Shown: positions 7,392-15,682 of the stretch, piece by piece
Layout: every line of letters begins with the position of its first letter
How positions within the stretch are numbered: position 1 is the first letter of the stretch
Assembly (NCBI RefSeq): GCF_000189275.1
Contig: NZ_AEVT01000107.1
Span: 1 to 50,842, forward strand
Length of the DNA: 50,842 nt
DNA from: Vibrio sinaloensis DSM 21326
GTDB taxonomy: Bacteria; Pseudomonadota; Gammaproteobacteria; Enterobacterales; Vibrionaceae
Direction: 5' to 3'
Program-made: the position numbers and the translations under genes
The notes under the pieces: model-generated
What the model was told of the DNA's origin: nothing
What the model saw: only the letters and a program-made list of their open reading frames with translations
The model's database searches: none

Positions 7392-7937
7392 TTATCTCAA
7401 CACTCGCTCAACTTGCTCAATAACATACGAATCTTCTAGCGCTTTACCCAACATCAATTGATGATTCAATAGCCCTAGCATAAGGGTATAAAGCGATTCT
7501 TTGTGTTTCGCTGAAACGTAGTTTTCTAGCATCGTCATGTACTTTTGATTCGCAAGTAACATGCATGGATCGGTCGCTACGTTTTCTTGTCCAATTACAT
7601 CAATGTAATCAGAGACAAGCTTCATTTCTTGGAAGAAGCGCGGAGCCATTTGCTGAAAGATCAATACGAAGTTTTCAACTTGCTGCTCTGTATTCGCTTC
7701 ACTAGAGTTCGGTCTATCTGCTAGTACTTCTGCATCAAAGTTGACGATGGCCTCTGTTGCGGCTTTAAACAGTTCATCCTTACTTTTGTAATAGTGATAA
7801 ACCGCACTTTTGCTCATTCCTAACTGTTCGCACAGCTGTCTCATACCAATGTTTTTGTAACCGAACTCAAGGAACACTTCGGTTGCTTTTAAGGCAATTT
7901 CTCTACGTCTGCTTTCATGATCGACGATCTTGGGCAT
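7392..7937 (-). CDS. TetR family transcriptional regulator
   Basis: A 181-residue TetR-type repressor starting MPKIVDHESRRREI. The frame is open further upstream, but the start at 7937 places the HTH at the usual residues 25-50 (GMRQLCEQLGMSKSAVYHYYKSKDEL) and leaves the operator-like sites outside the gene. The C-terminal helical ligand domain is specific to the subfamily and not informative. It is divergent from a membrane-protein/SDR operon (8084-9561). Two copies of an AGACCA-AG-TGGTCT motif lie between the two transcripts, so it very likely represses itself and that operon until a ligand binds. Confidence 0.92.
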   Translation of the reverse strand: MPKIVDHESRRREIALKATEVFLEFGYKNIGMRQLCEQLGMSKSAVYHYYKSKDELFKAATEAIVNFDAEVLADRPNSSEANTEQQVENFVLIFQQMAPRFFQEMKLVSDYIDVIGQENVATDPCMLLANQKYMTMLENYVSAKHKESLYTLMLGLLNHQLMLGKALEDSYVIEQVERVLR

Positions 7938-7995
7938 GGTTTTCTTCTCAGCTCTTATTAGCGCAATGCCTCGCAGTATAACACAAGATCTTTTA

Positions 7996-8014
7996 TTTAG
8001 ACCAAGTGGACAAA
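7996..8014. promoter_or_regulatory. TetR operator-like site 1 (imperfect)
   Basis: TTTAGACCAAGTGGACAAA shares AGACCAAGTGG with site 2 and differs in the right half (ACA instead of TCT). It lies 59 bp upstream of the TetR start, on that gene's promoter side. Confidence 0.65.
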
Positions 8015-8054
8015 AAAGATCTTTACCTGGCACTCAAAGCGTATTAATTTAAAA

Positions 8055-8068
8055 AGACCAAGTGGTCT
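8055..8068. promoter_or_regulatory. TetR operator-like site 2 (perfect palindrome)
   Basis: AGACCA-AG-TGGTCT is a 6-bp perfect inverted repeat with a 2-bp spacer, 16 bp before the ATG of the membrane-protein gene at 8084. Binding there would block the promoter or early transcript of that operon. Confidence 0.7.
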
Positions 8069-8083
8069 AAATAAGGTTTTAGT

Positions 8084-8677
8084 ATGAAAATTGATTGGAG
8101 TATTCCTCAAGTAAGAGCGGGGTTCTGGGGTGGAATCGATAAGTTGATTGGTCCCGGCGCAACGAAAGCAGAAAAGAACTTGCAGCTTTATGTGCCGTTT
8201 TCTTCTGGGTTTATGATGGTTCTTTATGCCCACTATGCTCAATTGGGTTGGACGAATGTGCAATTGCTTATTGCGGGTTTACTCGCGGTCGATATCGTTG
8301 GTGGAATCATTACTAACGCCACCTCAAGTGCTAAGCGTTGGTTTCATCGAGAGGGGCAAGGGTTCAAACAACACTTAAGTTTTATCGTCACTCACTTTGT
8401 TCAATTGTCTCTGTATAGCTGGGCGTTTTTAGACTTTGATGCCATCTGGGTTGCTGTCATTGGAGGCTATATGGTGTTGGCGTGCATCTTCATTATGCAA
8501 GTTACGCTTTATTTACAACGCCCCGTTGCGTTGGCTCTTTATTCGCTGAGTTTGGTCATCGCGCTGTATTGGGACTCCGCGCCACAAGGACTAGAGTGGT
8601 TTGTTCCTCTGTTCTATTTGAAACTGCTGGTGAGCCATATTCTTCGTGAAGAGCCTTACCGTCCCGATCACGAGTAA
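8084..8677 (+). CDS. Uncharacterised integral membrane protein
   Basis: A 197-residue protein whose family I do not recognise. Hydrophobic stretches near residues 37-55, 60-76, 108-128, 129-147, 152-167 and 172-188 suggest five or six membrane segments. The N-terminal 35 residues are cytosol-like (SIPQVRAGFWGGIDKLIGPG). The C-terminus is short and charged (REEPYRPDHE). Ribosome site AAGG precedes the ATG. It is the first gene of a two-gene operon with an atypical SDR enzyme (11-bp gap) and is divergent from a TetR gene, with a perfect palindrome 16 bp before its start. A ligand-inducible oxidoreductase pair is the simplest reading; the role of the membrane protein is unknown. Confidence 0.75.
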   Translation: MKIDWSIPQVRAGFWGGIDKLIGPGATKAEKNLQLYVPFSSGFMMVLYAHYAQLGWTNVQLLIAGLLAVDIVGGIITNATSSAKRWFHREGQGFKQHLSFIVTHFVQLSLYSWAFLDFDAIWVAVIGGYMVLACIFIMQVTLYLQRPVALALYSLSLVIALYWDSAPQGLEWFVPLFYLKLLVSHILREEPYRPDHE

Positions 8678-8688
8678 AGGAGAATGAG

Positions 8689-9561
8689 ATGAAAACATTA
8701 CCGAGAGTATTGGTCGCCGGATCGACAGGATATTTGGGCGGCTACATCGTCAAGCAGTTACTGGCTCAACGCGCTGAGTTTAAAGCGCTGGCTCGAAACA
8801 ACACTAAGTTGTTGGCTCTGGGGCTGGAAGAGTCGCAAATCATCCAAGCTCAAGTGACTCACCCCGATGAGTTAGCGGATATTTTCGAGGGGGTTGATGT
8901 GGTGATTTCCTGCTTAGGTATTACACGTCAGCGAGATGGCTTAGGGTATGTGGATGTTGACTATCAGGCCAATCTCAATCTGTTGAAAGAAGCTGAGCGA
9001 GCGGGTGTCAGCAAGTTTATCTATATTTCTGCTTATAAGGCACAAACTTACCCTCAAGTGAGGCTGCTCAACGCGAAAGAACGTTTTGCTCGTCGACTGC
9101 TGCAATCAACTAGGCTTACTCCTTGTGTGATTCGCCCGAATGGTTTCTTTTCAGACATCAGTGAAGTGTTCAATATGGCTCAATCTGGGCGAGTGTTTAC
9201 GTTCGGTCGAGGGGACAATCTTCTCAACCCGATTCATGGTAGCGATCTAGCAAGGTTTTGTATTGATGCTATTGAGCGCAAAGAGACTGAATTGGCGGTA
9301 GGAGGGCCCGATGTCTTATCTGTCAATGACATAGTAAGCTTGGCGTTTGAAGCGCAGGGTAAAGCGATCCGTAATACGCACATACCTGATGTTTGGCGTC
9401 TGTTAGCGCTTGGTGTAGCAAGGCGTTTGCCGGAGAGATGGGTAGGTCCCGCTGAGTTCTTTTTGACTATGCTAGGCCAAGATAGCGTTGCTCCTGTCTA
9501 TGGTGAGCAACGACTGAGCGACTATTTTGCTCAGCTAAACCAATCTCTTACACAACGCTGA
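8689..9561 (+). CDS. Atypical SDR / NAD(P)-binding epimerase-like protein
   Basis: A 290-residue Rossmann-fold protein of the atypical short-chain dehydrogenase (NmrA/SDR-a) type. The cofactor motif GSTGYLGGYIV begins at residue 11. DVVISCLG (about residues 69-76) is the typical beta-4 segment. A Tyr-xxx-Lys pair is not clearly placed: YISAYKAQ (about 108-115) holds Tyr-Lys adjacent rather than spaced, so classical catalysis is doubtful and redox sensing or binding is possible. Strong ribosome site AAAGGAGA precedes the ATG. It follows the membrane-protein gene by 11 bp and is presumably under the same TetR control. Confidence 0.85.
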   Translation: MKTLPRVLVAGSTGYLGGYIVKQLLAQRAEFKALARNNTKLLALGLEESQIIQAQVTHPDELADIFEGVDVVISCLGITRQRDGLGYVDVDYQANLNLLKEAERAGVSKFIYISAYKAQTYPQVRLLNAKERFARRLLQSTRLTPCVIRPNGFFSDISEVFNMAQSGRVFTFGRGDNLLNPIHGSDLARFCIDAIERKETELAVGGPDVLSVNDIVSLAFEAQGKAIRNTHIPDVWRLLALGVARRLPERWVGPAEFFLTMLGQDSVAPVYGEQRLSDYFAQLNQSLTQR

Positions 9562-9642
9562 ATAAAAAGCACACTAATCGTATTGCGCCCAAGCTCTCAT
9601 CCCCATGGAAAAACCAAAGGGGGGAGGTGATGTGCTTCATTG

Positions 9643-9669
9643 TTGATAAAGTAACCAACACTTTATCAA
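9643..9669. repeat. Perfect 10-bp inverted repeat before kinase-like gene
   Basis: TTGATAAAGT (9643-9652), 7-nt spacer, ACTTTATCAA (9660-9669). It ends 3 nt before the AGGA ribosome site of the gene at 9685, so it could be an operator or an mRNA hairpin next to the start. No T-run follows, which argues against a terminator. Confidence 0.6.
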
Positions 9670-9684
9670 AGCAGGATGCGAACA

Positions 9685-10767
9685 ATGAACCAACGTCAGA
9701 GTGAACAACAGCAGTTTGACCAGAGTGGGGAAAACTTAATTCTGGGCAGCGCGAGTGATTGTCCTTTATCTCCTGAGCAGCTTGCGGCCACGACGGCCGA
9801 GTCTAGCTATGTTGTCGAAAGTTTTGACAGCGGGTTGACTGCTGAAGTGTTTCGCATCCGAGTTGAAGGGCAGGACTTTACGCTGAAGAAAAAACGTCCG
9901 CAGGCTAGAGTTCAGAACCTTGATGGCCAATACTCCTTCCTCAACGAAGTGCAGCGACGGAGAGACTTTCAACAACAAAAAGACAACTCTGCAACTTCAG
10001 CGCAGTTTGATTCTATCGTTACAACGGTTTACGCCAACTACCGATTAGGCATTATCCTTTCCGAGTGGGTTGAAGGCCAACCCGTCACAGAGATTACTCC
10101 GGCAATCTTGTCGCAACTATTTTCAACTCTACTTGCGAGTGAAAGGATAGGCTTGTTTGAATGGGACTTATGCGCTGGTAACTTACTGGTTGATAGCCGT
10201 GGAAAACTGAAGTTATTTGATTTTGGTTATATGTATCCTTTTGATCCCTTACAAAGCCTGAACAGCAACGGTATGGACGCACCATTGTTCCACTTTTGTG
10301 AACGCTTCGAGACGCGTTTTCTATCTGGTTGGTTATTGGCGCACAACCTAAGTGAACAGGAGTCGCTGGCTTTATTTGCTGAAGTGAAGCGTCAAGCCGC
10401 AGCGGCACTTGAAATGCAGATCGCGTGGTTAAAGCAAAACAAGGCGAGTTTAGATGTGATTTATGCGAAAGAGCTACTGCTGAACCAGTATCAAACGGCG
10501 CTGCAAAGCCACACCGCATTGGAACACCTGTATGTGTTAGAAACTTTCCGCTCTCATGTGTTGGATATTGAAGATGATCTGGAAGGCAAAAGCTGCACAC
10601 CAACCACGATTAAACGTGTCGATATGGTGCTGACGATGCTCGCAAGTCATTACTCGATGCTCAACGAACAAGGTGGTCTGTTCTACCATAACCGAGGCAA
10701 GACACTCGCTGAGCTGAAAAAAGTCTATCAAACTAAACGAGAGCAAGTACTTCGCTATCAACTGTAA
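9685..10767 (+). CDS. Protein-kinase-fold phosphotransferase, function unknown
   Basis: A 360-residue protein with the hallmarks of the kinase/aminoglycoside-phosphotransferase fold. A lysine-rich strand TLKKKRP (about residues 70-76) may supply the ATP-binding Lys, and LNEVQRR may supply the alpha-C Glu. The catalytic loop EWDLCAGNLLV (about 162-172) has the Asp and Asn of the D-x(4)-N motif, and KLFDFGYMYP (about 178-187) has the metal-binding DFG. A long helical C-terminal region follows. The start at 9685 is preferred over an in-frame ATG at 9676 because AGGA (9673-9676) is 8 nt before it. Substrate may be a protein, lipid or small molecule. A single-gene unit ended by a terminator at 10783-10809. 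Confidence 0.7.
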   Translation: MNQRQSEQQQFDQSGENLILGSASDCPLSPEQLAATTAESSYVVESFDSGLTAEVFRIRVEGQDFTLKKKRPQARVQNLDGQYSFLNEVQRRRDFQQQKDNSATSAQFDSIVTTVYANYRLGIILSEWVEGQPVTEITPAILSQLFSTLLASERIGLFEWDLCAGNLLVDSRGKLKLFDFGYMYPFDPLQSLNSNGMDAPLFHFCERFETRFLSGWLLAHNLSEQESLALFAEVKRQAAAALEMQIAWLKQNKASLDVIYAKELLLNQYQTALQSHTALEHLYVLETFRSHVLDIEDDLEGKSCTPTTIKRVDMVLTMLASHYSMLNEQGGLFYHNRGKTLAELKKVYQTKREQVLRYQL

Positions 10768-10782
10768 AGATTGCAGACAAAC

Positions 10783-10809
10783 AAAGAGGCTTATGGTTAA
10801 GCCTCTTTT
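10783..10809. terminator. Bidirectional rho-independent terminator
   Basis: AAAGAGGCTTA (10783-10793), 4-nt loop, TAAGCCTCTTT (10798-10808). It lies between the convergent kinase-like gene and the prolyl oligopeptidase gene and serves both. Confidence 0.9.
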
Positions 10810-10829
10810 CGTGTGCGATTCGATCTAGA

Positions 10830-12977
10830 TTAGATTTTCTCTACACCCATGTTGAATAGGGTAAAGCTGTACATATCAGCGTAAAGGTCGATCACCTTAT
10901 GGGTCGGTGTACCCGCGCCGTGGCCTGCATCGGTTTCAATTCGAATCAGTGTCGGTTGAGAACCACTTTGTTTGGCCTGTAGCTCTGCCGCGAATTTGTA
11001 TGAGTGTGCAGGCACCACGCGATCGTCGTGATCGCCGGTCGTCACCATCGTTGCCGGATACTCAACCCCCGGTTTCACGTTATGTACTGGCGAGTAAGTT
11101 TTGAGATATTCGAACATTTCTTTGCTCTGTTCTGCAGTGCCGTAGTCATAAGCCCAGCCTGCGCCAGCGGTAAATGTGTGATAGCGCAACATATCCAATA
11201 CACCCACGGCAGGTAGCGCGACTTTGAATAACTCAGGTCGTTGAGTCATGGCCGCACCGACTAGCAATCCACCATTTGATCCGCCGTTTATCGCTAGCTT
11301 ATCCGATGATGTATAGCCTTTATCAATCAAGTACTCGGCGGCGGAAATGAAGTCATCAAATACATTCTGCTTATGCATTTGAGTTCCCGCATCATGCCAC
11401 TCTTTGCCGTATTCACCACCACCACGCAAATTAGCGACGGCGTAGATTCCACCAAGTTCTAACCAAGCCGCACGGCTCGGGCTGAAACCAGGGGTTAAGC
11501 TTACGTTAAAGCCACCGTAACCGTACAGAATTGTGGGGTTTTGACCATTGAGCTGAACGCCTTTTTTGTAGGTCAAAATCATTGGTACTTTTGTGCCATC
11601 TTTCGAGGTATAGAACACCTGTTTTGACTCAAATTGATCAGCATCGAATGGCGCTTTGGACTCGCGGTAGACGTCGCTTTTACCCGATTGAATATCCAAC
11701 TTGTAAGTGGTACCTGGTGTTTTGTAGTTGGTGAAGGTGTAGTAGAGCTCTTGGTCGTCTTTTTTGCCACCAAAGCCATGTGCGCTGCCAATATCTGGTA
11801 ATTCGATGTTGCGAATAAACTTACCTGTCATGTCATACTGTTTGATCTGCGAGGTGGCATCGACCATGTATTGAGCGAATAAGTTGCCACCAGCGCTAGA
11901 TACCGTCAGTACATTGTTTGTCTCAGGAATAACATCGACCCAGTGTTCAGGCTGAGGCTTGGCGAAGTTGACTTTGACTACGCGTACATTTGGAGCGTCT
12001 AGGTTAGTTTCTAGATAAAGGGTGTCACCTTGAGTATCAATGACCCAAGTATCAGAGTCCGTGTTATCCAATACTGTGATGAGTGGGCTGTCAGGATTGG
12101 ACAGATCTTTCACATACAGCTTGTTGCCTGACGTTGACTCCATTGCTCCTATCACTAGGTAACGACCATCTTCTGTGGTGTAACCGGAGACATAACGATG
12201 CTTTTCCGTGTCGCTGCCACCAAAAATAAGCGTGTCTTCGCTCTGTTTGCTGCCTAACTTATGGAAGTACAACTTGTGTTGATCCGTTTTGGCGGAGAGC
12301 TCACTGCCTTGTGGTTTGTCATAGCTGGAATAGAAGAAGCCTTCGTTGTTCAACCAACTGATGCCACTGAACTTAACGTCTACCAAAGTCTCACCGATAG
12401 GCTGTTTGGTTTCTGCATCGAGAACGATTACTTTGCGCCAGTCACTGCCACCTTCTGAAATACTGTAAGCGAATAGAGAGCCATCTTTAGAGAAGCTGAT
12501 TCCACCGAGTGAGGTTGTGCCTTCTTCACTGAAGGTATTCGGGTCTAAGAAGACTTCGGCTTCGGCATCACCCAGTTGGCGATAAAGCACATCTTGGTTT
12601 TGTAAGCCGTCATTTTTGTAGAAGTAGGTGTATTTCCCCTCTTTAAATGGACTGCCGACTTTTTCGTAATCCATTAACTGAGTAAGACGCTGTTCAATTT
12701 GGTTGCGGTAAGGGATCTGGTCTAAGTAGCCAAATGTCACGTTGTTTTGGGCTTCAACCCACTCAGCCGTTTCGGCGCTGCGGTCATCTTCTAACCAACG
12801 GTAAGGATCAGGAACTTGAGTGCCAAAGTACTCGTCCACGACGGCCACTTTTTTGGTGGTCGGATATTGTATTGTCATCGGTTGTACCTGTTGCTGTGTG
12901 GTTTCATCTGCAAAAACGGCGGGCGCAGCTCCGGTGAAAGTCACGGAGAGCGCCAATACCAAGGCGTTTAACTTCAT
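10830..12977 (-). CDS. Secreted prolyl oligopeptidase (peptidase family S9A)
   Basis: A 715-residue serine peptidase that cleaves short peptides after proline. A signal peptide (KLNALVLALSVTFTGAAPAVFA) points to the periplasm. The N-terminal part is the beta-propeller that gates access, and the C-terminal third is an alpha/beta hydrolase domain with the nucleophile Ser567 in GGSNGG, Asp in DHDDRVVP and His in DAGHGAG, the normal triad order. Of two in-frame ATGs 6 bp apart, the one at 12977 is chosen because AAGGA is spaced 6 nt from it but abuts the other at 12983. It stands alone between a terminator and a rhodanese gene. Length is normal for the family. Physiological substrates are unknown. 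Confidence 0.93.
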   Translation of the reverse strand: MKLNALVLALSVTFTGAAPAVFADETTQQQVQPMTIQYPTTKKVAVVDEYFGTQVPDPYRWLEDDRSAETAEWVEAQNNVTFGYLDQIPYRNQIEQRLTQLMDYEKVGSPFKEGKYTYFYKNDGLQNQDVLYRQLGDAEAEVFLDPNTFSEEGTTSLGGISFSKDGSLFAYSISEGGSDWRKVIVLDAETKQPIGETLVDVKFSGISWLNNEGFFYSSYDKPQGSELSAKTDQHKLYFHKLGSKQSEDTLIFGGSDTEKHRYVSGYTTEDGRYLVIGAMESTSGNKLYVKDLSNPDSPLITVLDNTDSDTWVIDTQGDTLYLETNLDAPNVRVVKVNFAKPQPEHWVDVIPETNNVLTVSSAGGNLFAQYMVDATSQIKQYDMTGKFIRNIELPDIGSAHGFGGKKDDQELYYTFTNYKTPGTTYKLDIQSGKSDVYRESKAPFDADQFESKQVFYTSKDGTKVPMILTYKKGVQLNGQNPTILYGYGGFNVSLTPGFSPSRAAWLELGGIYAVANLRGGGEYGKEWHDAGTQMHKQNVFDDFISAAEYLIDKGYTSSDKLAINGGSNGGLLVGAAMTQRPELFKVALPAVGVLDMLRYHTFTAGAGWAYDYGTAEQSKEMFEYLKTYSPVHNVKPGVEYPATMVTTGDHDDRVVPAHSYKFAAELQAKQSGSQPTLIRIETDAGHGAGTPTHKVIDLYADMYSFTLFNMGVEKI

Positions 12978-13142
12978 CGCCATTCCTTAAGCTTGATTTT
13001 ATTTTATAAATTAAGGTTTAGGACTCTACTATAAATCACCAAGCTAAGCCTAGATCTAGAGTGTTGTGCGCTAGACTCTGTGAAAAAAGCCGAAAAAATC
13101 ACTAATAAAATCGTCAATAAGGTTTCGAAATGTGTCTTTGGT

Positions 13143-13487
13143 TTATTGGGCGTTCTGCATCTCGATGAGTCCGCCGGCATTGTGGAGGTTACTGAACCCT
13201 TGCTCACTGAGATGCTCAAACGCAATGCCAGAACGGTTGCCACTGCGACAATAAAGCACGATGTGAGCCTCTTTATCGATATCGGCAAAGTGTTTATCTA
13301 ACTCAGACAAAGGGTAGTTGACCGCGTTATTAAGATGGCCTTGGGCAAACTCCTGCGGAGTGCGAACATCAATGATGAGTGCACCTTGTTCTATCCATTG
13401 CCAACCGACTTGAGCCCGTTCAGAAGAGAAAGCTTGTGGAGCAGCTAATATCAAAGCTGCGGTTAATAAGGCGCTAGAGAGTTTCAT
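13143..13487 (-). CDS. Periplasmic single-domain rhodanese (PspE-like)
   Basis: A 114-residue sulfurtransferase-fold protein. The start at 13487 gives a signal peptide (KLSSALLTAALILAAPQAFS) and has AAGGAAA 6-9 nt upstream. A longer open frame to 13586 lacks this and is rejected. The mature domain has the rhodanese start LIIDVRTPQEFAQGHL and the active-site loop CRSGNR with Cys80 as sulfane carrier. The six-residue loop fits the PspE/GlpE class. It precedes the prolyl oligopeptidase gene by about 150 bp further downstream in the same direction, but cotranscription is uncertain. No terminator was seen after it. Confidence 0.88.
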   Translation of the reverse strand: MKLSSALLTAALILAAPQAFSSERAQVGWQWIEQGALIIDVRTPQEFAQGHLNNAVNYPLSELDKHFADIDKEAHIVLYCRSGNRSGIAFEHLSEQGFSNLHNAGGLIEMQNAQ

Positions 13488-13699
13488 TGATGTTTTCCTT
13501 AATCGTTGAAGGCTCATACAGAGGAAAGCGTTAATCCTAGCATATCGTTTTAATAATCTATCGCCGCGATATGCCTCACATTGCATCGCTTACGCAGAGC
13601 CTGGTTGCAGTGTGAGTTGGAAAAAGTGATTGAATAGCAGACACATACAAGCTACCAGCGACTATAGTCAAAGAGTCTTTGGCCGTTAGAGGAGGCGCT

Positions 13700-14170
13700 A
13701 TGCAACAAGCGATTCAAGATCAGATTCCCAACAATCACTGTTATGGGTGTGGCAGCGACAACGCGCAAGGGTTACAAATTAAAAGCTATTGGCAGACTGA
13801 AGATGCCGCTAGCTGCGAATTTATCGCCCAGCCTCATCATTGTGCAGGGCCGACCCATTTCTTAAACGGTGGCATCATCTCAACTATTATCGATTGTCAC
13901 TGCGTGTGTATGGCCATTGCCAAAGGTTATCAACTGAGCGGCAAGCAAATTGGCCAAGGTGAGCCTATTTGGTTCGCTACTGGCCAGCTAGATATCTCGT
14001 TCCTTCAGCCTGTCGCGCTTAGTTTCCCGGTGAGCTTACAGGCGCGCATTGTTGAAGTGAAAGAGAAGAAGATGGTTATTGAATGTGACCTTTTCTCGCA
14101 GGATAAGCTGTGTTGCCGTGCCCAAGTGATTGCAGTAAGAGTGCCTAACCAATGGTTTCTCGGTGAGTGA
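13700..14170 (+). CDS. PaaI-type hotdog-fold thioesterase
   Basis: A 156-residue hotdog-fold protein. The start at 13700 is preferred over an in-frame TTG at 13679 because AGGAGG stands 5 nt before it. The N-terminus has the NNHCYGCGSDNAQGLQI pattern common in PaaI-like proteins. The hotdog helix is NGGIISTIIDCHCVCMAIA (about residues 58-76), where Asp is the likely catalytic residue. Members hydrolyse acyl-CoA thioesters; the acyl group is unknown. The protein is cysteine-rich (CYGC, DCHCVC, LCCRAQ), which is unusual and might make it redox or metal sensitive. It is convergent with the thi operon and not obviously part of any operon. Confidence 0.82.
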   Translation: MQQAIQDQIPNNHCYGCGSDNAQGLQIKSYWQTEDAASCEFIAQPHHCAGPTHFLNGGIISTIIDCHCVCMAIAKGYQLSGKQIGQGEPIWFATGQLDISFLQPVALSFPVSLQARIVEVKEKKMVIECDLFSQDKLCCRAQVIAVRVPNQWFLGE

Positions 14171-14215
14171 CGCGGTTAAAAATCATATCGCCACTCATAG
14201 CGGAGAAAGCGCTAA

Positions 14216-14830
14216 TCAGTTCATCAACTGACGTAAATATCGTGCGGCGCTTTTCGGGTCATCAGCGTGGCAGATAGCAGAGACCAAGGCCAACCCTTGG
14301 ACTCCCGTTGCGCAGAGTTGTGGAATATTGTCTTGGTTAATACCACCAATTGCGACAATCGGTAATGAGGTTCGACTTAATGCCAATTGAAGGCCTTCTA
14401 TCCCCCAATGCTTTTTGGTATTGGTTTTTGTCGGTGTTGCGAAGATAGCGCTGAGGCCAATGTAGTCGATAGGTAGCGAGTCTGCTTCAGCCAATTGCTG
14501 TTCATTTTCAATCGATAAACCAAGGAGTTTATCTGGGCCTATCAGTGCACGAGCGACACTGGCTGGCATGTCAGACTGACCAAGGTGGACACCATCAGCA
14601 TCCACGGCGAGTGCGACGTCGACACGGTCATTGATGATCAAGGGAACATCGGTCTGTTTTAAGATCGTTTTTACGGCTTTGGCTCGCTCGATAAAAGCTC
14701 GCACGTCCCCGTGTTTTTCTCTAACCTGGACCATAGTGACACCACCTTCAATGGCCTGTTGGACAACATATTTAAGCGTGGCTAAATCTTGCTGATCATC
14801 AGTGACCAGATACAAACGATAAGGGTTCAT
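14216..14830 (-). CDS. thiE: Thiamine-phosphate synthase
   Basis: A 204-residue TIM-barrel enzyme joining HMP pyrophosphate and hydroxyethylthiazole phosphate to thiamine phosphate with release of pyrophosphate. Diagnostic segments are MVQVREKHGD (about residues 33-42) for the pyrimidine-diphosphate contact, PLIINDRVDVALAVDADGVH and HLGQSDMP for metal and diphosphate binding, and IVAIGGIN for phosphate. It is the last gene of the TPP-riboswitch operon, 48 bp after thiM, and completes the salvage route by joining the two halves made by ThiD and ThiM. Length is normal. Confidence 0.95.
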   Translation of the reverse strand: MNPYRLYLVTDDQQDLATLKYVVQQAIEGGVTMVQVREKHGDVRAFIERAKAVKTILKQTDVPLIINDRVDVALAVDADGVHLGQSDMPASVARALIGPDKLLGLSIENEQQLAEADSLPIDYIGLSAIFATPTKTNTKKHWGIEGLQLALSRTSLPIVAIGGINQDNIPQLCATGVQGLALVSAICHADDPKSAARYLRQLMN

Positions 14831-14878
14831 CTCGGTTCCTTTGCGCCTCTCATCGGATAAAGATGAGAGGCGATATAG

Positions 14879-15670
14879 TTAGTCTATGTGCAGGTTAAGT
14901 CGCTTGATGAGTGTTGCTTCGTCAAGTTGATATAGTGCATCTAACAGGTTGACTTGCAGACTCCCCGGCCCATGGCTTTGCTCGGCCGCCATCTCGCCAG
15001 CAACACCTAATACTGCCGCTGCCGCTAAGCCAGTGGTTTCCCCGACTGCAGCAAAGGCTCCAGTCAATGCCGTTAGTGTACAACCCATCCCAGTGACATA
15101 AGGCATCATCTGGTGACCGTTACTCAGCTTAACGGTTTGCTCATCAGTCACTATGTAATCTGTCTCTCCTGAGATAACCACGTTGGCGCCGAACTCCGCG
15201 ACTAAGAAGCGTGCAGCACCTAGGGCCGCCTCACTACTGTCGAGTGCATCGACACCTTTGCTTTGCGCCTGCTCGCCAGCAAGAGCAATGATCTCGGAAG
15301 CGTTGCCGCGAATGATCAACTGATCGGCACTACGGGCAATTTGACGCGACATGTCTGTGCGTAGCATGCTTGCACCGCATCCGACAGGATCGAGTACAAC
15401 AACTTTGCTGTTGGCATTAGCTTGTTCCACCGCGAAGCTCATACGCGGTGTCCAAACACTGTCTAAGGTGCCAATGTTGATAACCAACGCTCCAGCAAAC
15501 GACATCATCTCCGCCATCTCTTGCTTAGAATGGGCCATGATAGGTGAAGCACCAATCGCGAGTAAGGCGTTAGCCGTGTTGTTCATAACGACATAGTTCG
15601 TGATATTGACGACCAATGGCTTTTGCTGACGAACCGCCGCTAAAGCTTGGCTAATATGTTGGGTTAACAT
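14879..15670 (-). CDS. thiM: Hydroxyethylthiazole kinase
   Basis: A 263-residue ribokinase-like enzyme that phosphorylates hydroxyethylthiazole for thiamine salvage. The start at 15670 (MLTQHISQ) is chosen over one 12 bp upstream because GGAG precedes it with 6-nt spacing. KPLVVNITNYVVMNNTANALLAIGASPIM is the family's N-terminal signature (described here in part as NITNYV and GASPIM), VLDPVGCGAS is the middle motif, and GMGCTLTALTG is the anion-hole segment with the catalytic-site Cys. It sits between tenA and thiE in the TPP-regulated operon. Confidence 0.95.
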   Translation of the reverse strand: MLTQHISQALAAVRQQKPLVVNITNYVVMNNTANALLAIGASPIMAHSKQEMAEMMSFAGALVINIGTLDSVWTPRMSFAVEQANANSKVVVLDPVGCGASMLRTDMSRQIARSADQLIIRGNASEIIALAGEQAQSKGVDALDSSEAALGAARFLVAEFGANVVISGETDYIVTDEQTVKLSNGHQMMPYVTGMGCTLTALTGAFAAVGETTGLAAAAVLGVAGEMAAEQSHGPGSLQVNLLDALYQLDEATLIKRLNLHID

Positions 15671-15682
15671 GGTTGTCTCCAA

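Noticed and set aside
9601..9622. CCCC...GGGG hairpin after the SDR gene as a terminator
   Set aside because: The stem is interrupted and no T run follows; termination is possible but not supported.
10094..10603. 169-codon ORF on the minus strand inside the kinase-like gene
   Set aside because: It is wholly antisense to a well supported gene with kinase motifs, has no ribosome site or recognisable domain, and its composition looks like reverse-frame shadow.
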